Below, in pieces: positions 59,301 to 64,000 of a stretch of 64,000 bases of DNA. Origin of the DNA: Sanghuangporus weigelae. Lineage: Eukaryota > Basidiomycota > Agaricomycetes > Hymenochaetales > Hymenochaetaceae. The stretch is taken from positions 372,001 to 436,000 of the forward strand of contig CP137323.1 of NCBI GenBank assembly GCA_033182465.1, given 5' to 3'. The notes beneath the pieces were generated by a model that made no database searches, was not told where the DNA came from, and saw only the letters and a list, made by a program, of their open reading frames with translations. The translations under genes were made by a program, and so were the position numbers. Each line of letters starts with the position of its first letter. Position 1 is the stretch's first letter.

Positions 59301-62300
59301 AGAGTTGTTGAATGCAGAGGTGAGCAATGTAAATGTGCTTATTTTCATGCAGAACTGACATTTTTGCAGAATTCTGATTCTCGGCTGGCCATACGGTATG
59401 CGCTCGCCGTAGCAAGAGGTGAATTGAAGGATCATGTCGTCTTCACTGGTCTTGTTGAAGTCGTTTTGAAGCGCATGGAACGCAAAGCACAAGGGAAGGA
59501 GTTAACTAACTTTCGGTACCCCCCTGCATTCGACGAGTTTATCATGACAGTCCATCTTGCGGCACCACGCGCATATCGTCTCCTCAGTGACCATTTCCCA
59601 GTGAGAACCGATCGGAGTATCAGGTAAGTTATCAAACGGTTGTTCATCTGTATTTTACTCTATTCTACAGTTGTTCATTTGAATCTTGCCTTCTTCTACC
59701 AGGAGACTGCGCGCAAAAGAGCCTCAATTCATTGGTGGCATCTCTAAACGCTCGTTCGAACTTACTGCAAAGTTCGTGAAGGCTCTTAATGTCCCAGAGA
59801 ACATCGTGGCTCTCAGCGCAGATGATACGAAGCTTCTTTCGACATTTCGCCCTTTTTTAGATCGAGAAAGTGGCCAGTGGTCCATTGTAGGTGGTACTGG
59901 CAAACCGTATCTTGTGAAGGATCCGGAGGACCTACGTGCTGAACTAGAAAGGGCACAGTTGGAGAAAGCAACCAAGGCAAGTTCATTTCACTCCTTTTTT
60001 ATGATTTACATCTGAATACGTCTAATTACATAGGTTCGAGTTTGGGCGGTTCAGGTGCCATTCCCAAAAATACCACCAATTGTCCTCGCTGTAATGGCTA
60101 TTTCGGACAGCATGAATTCGGACACGCTTCTGGAATACACGATGGAGATTGTCGAGGGGCTTCATAACGAAGGCATATGGCCTGTTTCGTACTCTTGTGA
60201 CGGCACGGAGAAGGAGAGAAGTACTCAAAAGAAACTACGCGCAGAAGCACCTGGAATGGACACAAGATGCATCAAAGCTCCTTCGCCGAATGCAAACGAC
60301 ATTATCATCAATATTCCTCTCTTCAATGGAAAACCGATCGCTTTGGTTCAGGATTCTTTGCATGCACGGAAAACTGGCAGGAATAACATTCTTTCCGGGG
60401 CCAAAACAATGGTAATGGGCGATTTTCCCATTCTTTACAAGCATCTACGAGACATGGCATTCCATCCCGATGCACCTTTGTATCATCGGGATGTGGAAAA
60501 GCCTGATAAACAAGACGATCGTGCTGCAGCGCGAGTTTTTTGTTCACGATCACTTGCTTGGCTACTTCGCCACGGAAAACAGTACTTTGGAACAGCCATT
60601 TATGTCTTTGTTTATGGCGAACTGTACGATGCTTTTCAGAGCAGGGATCTCAAGTTTATTGATCGGTTTCGAATGGTTTTACGAGCATTTTACTTCACTG
60701 GAATCTGGACGAACTTCCTTCGAAAAGCAGGATACACCCAAAGTCGAGCGTGCCTGTCCCGGGAAGCATTGGATATCAATAAAATGGTAATAGAATCTTT
60801 TTTCGAGTTGTTTTTCATTTACAGGGATTATGTTTCCGGCCCACGGATTCCTTTATTGACATGGCTTCACTCGAGCGAACCATGCGAACACATCTTCGCC
60901 GAATGCAGGAAAGAGATCAAGGATTTCAATTTCGCAAATTTTCTGCATTTGATGCCTAAGGTTCATTCCATGCTACGGTACGCTGTGGGACGCGAGACGA
61001 CTAGCTCAAATGATGCAAAGGGGCGCGCCCAAGGCTATATTCATACTTGGATGGATATCGGGGGAATATCGTTGCAAAACCTAGCGGAGTTCCCTTCTGA
61101 TGGGGAACTCGATACGATCGCAAAGCTGGCATACGATGATGTGGAGGAGTTATGGATGCAACTTGAGGTTTTCCCCGAGGACATCTATCAAGCGGTACAA
61201 GGCGATGGAGGTGATTCCGACGACGAAAGCTGCGATGCGCTCCCATCCCTGTCGTTCTGGGCACCTGAAACATCGCAGCAGATCTCACAGTCTACGTCCC
61301 AGAAACCTCAGCTCACTGATTCTGCGGCTTCCATTCTCGAGAACGAATGCGCTGCTCTAGAACGCATGTTTGAGAAAGAGCAATATGAAGCCGAAAACGG
61401 AGCACTTCGACTTGAACAAGTAGACGATACGATGCTCAACTTATCCTGTGCAAAATTATTCTTGGATTTCGACACGGAGCTTCAAATGTAAGTCTGTTTT
61501 GATGTATAACTTCAGGATCACATTGATTTTATTTTGTCTCTAGCGATGAGAAATACGAACCAAATCAAGAAGAATACAACTCCTGGGTTGAAGAGTACAC
61601 TCGTGAGGTGGGGAGGACTCTCGCAGATAGCCTTCCCACAGTGAAGGAGCCGTCTGGTGGTGGAGAAATCCCTCGGCTCTCGAGTATGGACGTACAGATA
61701 CAACTTACGACAGAGATGCTCGTCTCATTACAAGAAGCGCATGAAACGAGCCTAGAGAAGAAGGCCGCAAGACCAGCAGCTGCAAATGCAAAACATGTCG
61801 AGACATTGGCCCAGGAGCCTTCCAGTGTCGATCCAACGATGGACTCAGAACAACAATCAACCATGGATACCTTGAGAGCTCGTCACCTTATCAGACGAAT
61901 GAACGAAGTTCTAAAGCTACAGCAAGATGTTGGTAAGGGAACTGGCCTAGAACGTCGTTCCAGATGGATTGAGAACGAATCATCGGGGAATTCTGCGAAT
62001 GCAGCAGCTACAGCGAAGACAAGAGCATTAGAGGTGAGTCGCTCGATACTGTTCTCTTCGATGCCTTATGCCTGATATTCTCTTATGCTTTGTAGATTCT
62101 TTCCAAGCGATGCGAAATCTATTCGAAAGTTACTATCCCTGCTACTGTCTCTCAATGGTTGTCGACTGCTGGTATACACAATACATATCCACTGCAAGAA
62201 GACATGTATGCTATTATCTACACTCGACATCGTCTCCTTCTTGCTCAAGGTCAGTTAGGTGACAAATATGACATCCTTACTGAATCATATTTTTAGTGCT

Positions 62301-62631
62301 CTCTTTATATTCGCGGAGCGGTGGTACTCATGGAATGCACGGTTGGATTCCACGAGCTGGCCAGGTGACGGAAACATCCTACATTGCCTGTCAGGCATAC
62401 GAACAGGTTCGCGGTCCGATTTTCAGAGCGAACACGAACTACACAGGGCTTCTTGCCACGAAATTTTTTGCGCACATTACTTCCTATGAACTTCTTTATG
62501 TTCTACCAGACAAAGCAACCTCTAGGAAGGACAAGAAGGTCGTCGAGTTGTCTAGAACCTCATTCGCCGTCTGGTCTGATATTCAAAAGGTTTCGAAGAT
62601 TTTCGACAATGTAATGAAAGCTTCAAAATGA
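56339..62631 (+). CDS. Transposon protein: Ulp1-like cysteine protease fused to a transposase-like region (1,942 residues)
   Basis: Nine exons (56339-57206, 57271-57545, 57595-59319, 59370-59623, 59703-59976, 60034-61487, 61544-62033, 62096-62249, 62297-62631) join in frame to 1,943 codons. Residues about 200-380 look like a C48/Ulp1 protease: DEWMSDNQIDLTLQVL, then VNHNHFVPWVLN (catalytic His), GDSLG (Asp) and QYGDSFSCGTISCN (Gln and Cys). A Ser-rich linker holds an in-frame 51-residue tandem repeat. The later part carries acidic motifs that could form an RNase H-like transposase site: LSADDTKLLSTF, SYSCDGTEKERS and SEPCEHIFAECRKEIKDF. A Cys-x2-Cys pair (ACSACKNLYKVRGF) precedes them. The intron at 59977-60033 uses a GC donor (AAG|GCAAGT). 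No stop or frame break inside. The superfamily is unresolved. Confidence 0.78.
57751..58056 (+). repeat. In-frame tandem duplication, 2 x 153 bp
   Basis: Units 57751-57903 and 57904-58056 differ at only a few bases. Each encodes 51 residues starting RIPDTxDECEV and ending ELENNSYSKMLL. It lies in the linker between protease and transposase parts, so it changes length without breaking frame. Confidence 0.9.
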
Positions 62632-63019
62632 AAATAGATGATTCTTTTCTGTAGTTTAGTCGTATTTTACTGTACACACTCTATCTTACGTCTGTGTTCC
62701 TTATTCCGCAGACTTGCTCTTGTTTATTGCCTCTTTTCATGATATTTCTCTTTCATTGAGTGCCGATCTCCTTCCCACATCTCGTACCAAGCACTCTTTT
62801 TGTTATTCTCATTTTTATTTTCGCTCTATCTAAAAACTAATTGTACTATGGTAAGAATGTATTTTGTACATGCCTGAGGCCCATTCGGAGGTTTTGAGGG
62901 GTCTGGGAGGCCTGATCCCGAAATCCGGACTTTTTTGGGCTCGGAACCCTAAGCCTGGTACGATCCGGACACAAAATGGTCATTTCGGGCAAAAAAATCC
63001 GGACAAAAAGTATGGCTCA

Positions 63020-63055
63020 CGGACTCATACATTTATCGAGATTGTCGGGGGTCCT
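63020..63055 (-). repeat. Right TIR of the DNA transposon
   Basis: 36 bp, exact reverse complement of 55883-55918, ending GTCGGGGGTCCT. Confidence 0.9.
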
Positions 63056-63063
63056 GCGCACAC
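63056..63063. repeat. Right 8-bp target-site duplication of the DNA transposon
   Basis: GCGCACAC, identical to 55875-55882. Confidence 0.85.
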
Positions 63064-63321
63064 GCGTACTACAGGTATAGAATCCTCTCGGTTACTGAAA
63101 CTTTAAAGGCTGTTAGACCCGACAAGCCGCATTCATCATAAATACCAAGTGCGTAGTCGATAAGCACGAGTTCGCATATTTAGAATCGCAGCGTAGCATA
63201 CTCCTCACATGTTCCAAAAGTCTAAAAGCAGATGTTCCGAATTTCATCTAACGAAGAAGTTACAGTCGTGATGCCTGACGATGTGCTACACCGATACTTC
63301 CCAAGCAAGGAAGCATTTACT

Positions 63322-64000
63322 CTAATACTTCCTGATTAAACTGTACCTCGCCTCAGTCTCAGGATCCGCAAATGAATAGTCAGTGTACCCCTCATGTGTA
63401 CCAGAATAAAACTTGCTCCTGATGTACGGTGTAAGAGGGATATCTTTCTTGATCAGCGCGGGAAGGTCAGGCTAGAGAATAAATCCGCACATCAAACAAA
63501 TGCTCTAAAAAGATAATGTCGAATAATACGTACGTTGGAGATGAAATACCTCCCAAAGACAACAAGCTCGTCGATATTCTCCGCGTGCTCTATCGCCGTC
63601 TCCGGATTGTACCCACCAGCGGAAAGGTACACCGACCCGTTCTTCAAACTATCCGGTGCTTTCCAGATAGATCGAAGGAAGTCATTTGACTCGCCTTTCA
63701 GCGCGACACGATCGACTGCCCCTGCTATGCGTGGCTCGACAACGTGCAAATAGGCGAGCCGAGGGTACGCTTCTCGCACGCGGGCTGTGAGAATTGCGAA
63801 CGTTGGGTAGGGATGATCCATTCTCATATCTAGCCCAGTGTCACGTCATTGATGAAATAAGATCTCGCAATCTGAGATATTTTTCTGTACCTTGAAAAGT
63901 GCTAAACGGGCTTAGTCGAAAGCCAGTCCTTTCCTCTCCCACGACGCTGACCACTTTCTTGATCACTTCCAGAGGGAACCGAATCCGATTATCAATGCTG
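63322..64000 (-). CDS. Old yellow enzyme, copy 5 (N-terminal part beyond the window)
   Basis: C-terminal half of another FMN-dependent ene-reductase. From the window edge inward it reads NRIRFPLEVIKKVVSVVGEE, then an intron at the family's phase-1 site after ...STFQ, DMRMDHPYPTFAILTARVRE, YLHVVEPRIAGAVDRVALKG, NGSVYLSAGGYNPETA and FGRYFISN. A last GT...AG intron follows, then PDLPALIKKDIPLTPYIRSK to YSFADPETEARYSLIRKY and a stop at 63322-63324. Intron positions match copies 1, 3 and 4. Nothing suggests damage in the visible part. The 7-kb transposon inserted just downstream of its 3' end. Confidence 0.88.

Larger units (their letters stand above)
55883..63055 (+). mobile_element. 7.17-kb DNA transposon with 36-bp TIRs and 8-bp target duplication (possibly KDZ-related)
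   Basis: Both ends carry the same 36-bp inverted repeat (starts AGGACCCCCGAC; 55883-55918 and 63020-63055), flanked by a perfect GCGCACAC duplication. Identical TIRs, an intact duplication and an uninterrupted nine-exon gene suggest recent insertion. The element encodes one large protein with an N-terminal Ulp1-like protease and a transposase-like region. An 8-bp duplication is known for hAT, P and Zisupton elements, and Ulp1 proteases are known in KDZ (Kyakuja-Dileera-Zisupton) transposons, so KDZ kinship is plausible. I could not confirm the superfamily. ATCCGGA-type motifs recur near both ends (for example near 55919, 55971, 62948, 62964 and 62997). The right end lies 267 bp from the stop of OYE copy 5. 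Confidence 0.88.

Noticed and set aside
53332-63055. The MITE-like element as a deletion product of the 7-kb transposon
   Set aside because: The terminal repeats are unrelated (TAAGGTAGGG against AGGACCCCCGAC) and the target duplications differ (TA against 8 bp).
1-64000. Retroelements, Polinton-like elements, CRISPR arrays and rRNA genes
   Set aside because: No long terminal repeats, reverse transcriptase, integrase or capsid-like motifs, regularly spaced repeats or rRNA sequence were noticed anywhere in the window.

Overview
The window reads as nuclear DNA of a filamentous basidiomycete, most likely a plant-matter-degrading Agaricomycete. Nearly every gene is cut by several 50-75 nt introns (GT...AG, often a CTGAC-like branch point). 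Genes lie on both strands without operons. The markers are fungal: ATG13, an ECM14-type carboxypeptidase homologue, a fungal myosin II, a Zn2Cys6 regulator, GH105 pectin enzymes and an expanded old-yellow-enzyme family. All assignments come from reading translations; no database search was run.

Layout. 1-12.8 kb: two tandem GH105 unsaturated rhamnogalacturonyl hydrolases (the first cut by the window edge), ATG13, a divergent and probably inactive ECM14-type M14 protein on the minus strand, and a third six-hairpin (GH105-like) glycosidase. 13.5-23.5 kb: a small tailoring-enzyme neighbourhood made of two old yellow enzymes (OYE), a SAM-dependent methyltransferase, an FAD monooxygenase and a 56-residue secreted precursor with three Kex2 (Lys-Arg) sites. 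23.5-33 kb: gene-poor, with a Zn2Cys6 transcription factor and one possible small gene. 33.3-41.1 kb: the myosin II heavy chain. 42-46.7 kb: two more OYE genes around a two-exon serine palmitoyltransferase small-subunit gene. 48.2-51.1 kb: an F-box/LRR-like gene and a broken duplicate. 53.3-54 kb: a MITE-like element with 33-bp terminal inverted repeats (TIRs). 54.3-55.2 kb: a four-helix membrane protein. 55.9-63.1 kb: a complete-looking 7.17-kb DNA transposon with 36-bp identical TIRs and a perfect 8-bp target duplication, coding for one 1,942-residue protein that joins a Ulp1-like protease to a transposase-like region. 63.3 kb to the end: a fifth OYE gene, cut by the window edge.

Working together. 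The GH105 genes point to breakdown of pectin side chains outside the cell. The five OYE genes share intron positions and come from local duplication. The stretch with OYE1, methyltransferase, OYE2, FAD monooxygenase and the Kex2-type precursor has the composition of a small biosynthetic cluster, possibly a peptide one; this is inference from proximity only. The Kex2-type precursor is the most novel-looking item. ATG13, the myosin and the sphingolipid subunit are housekeeping genes.
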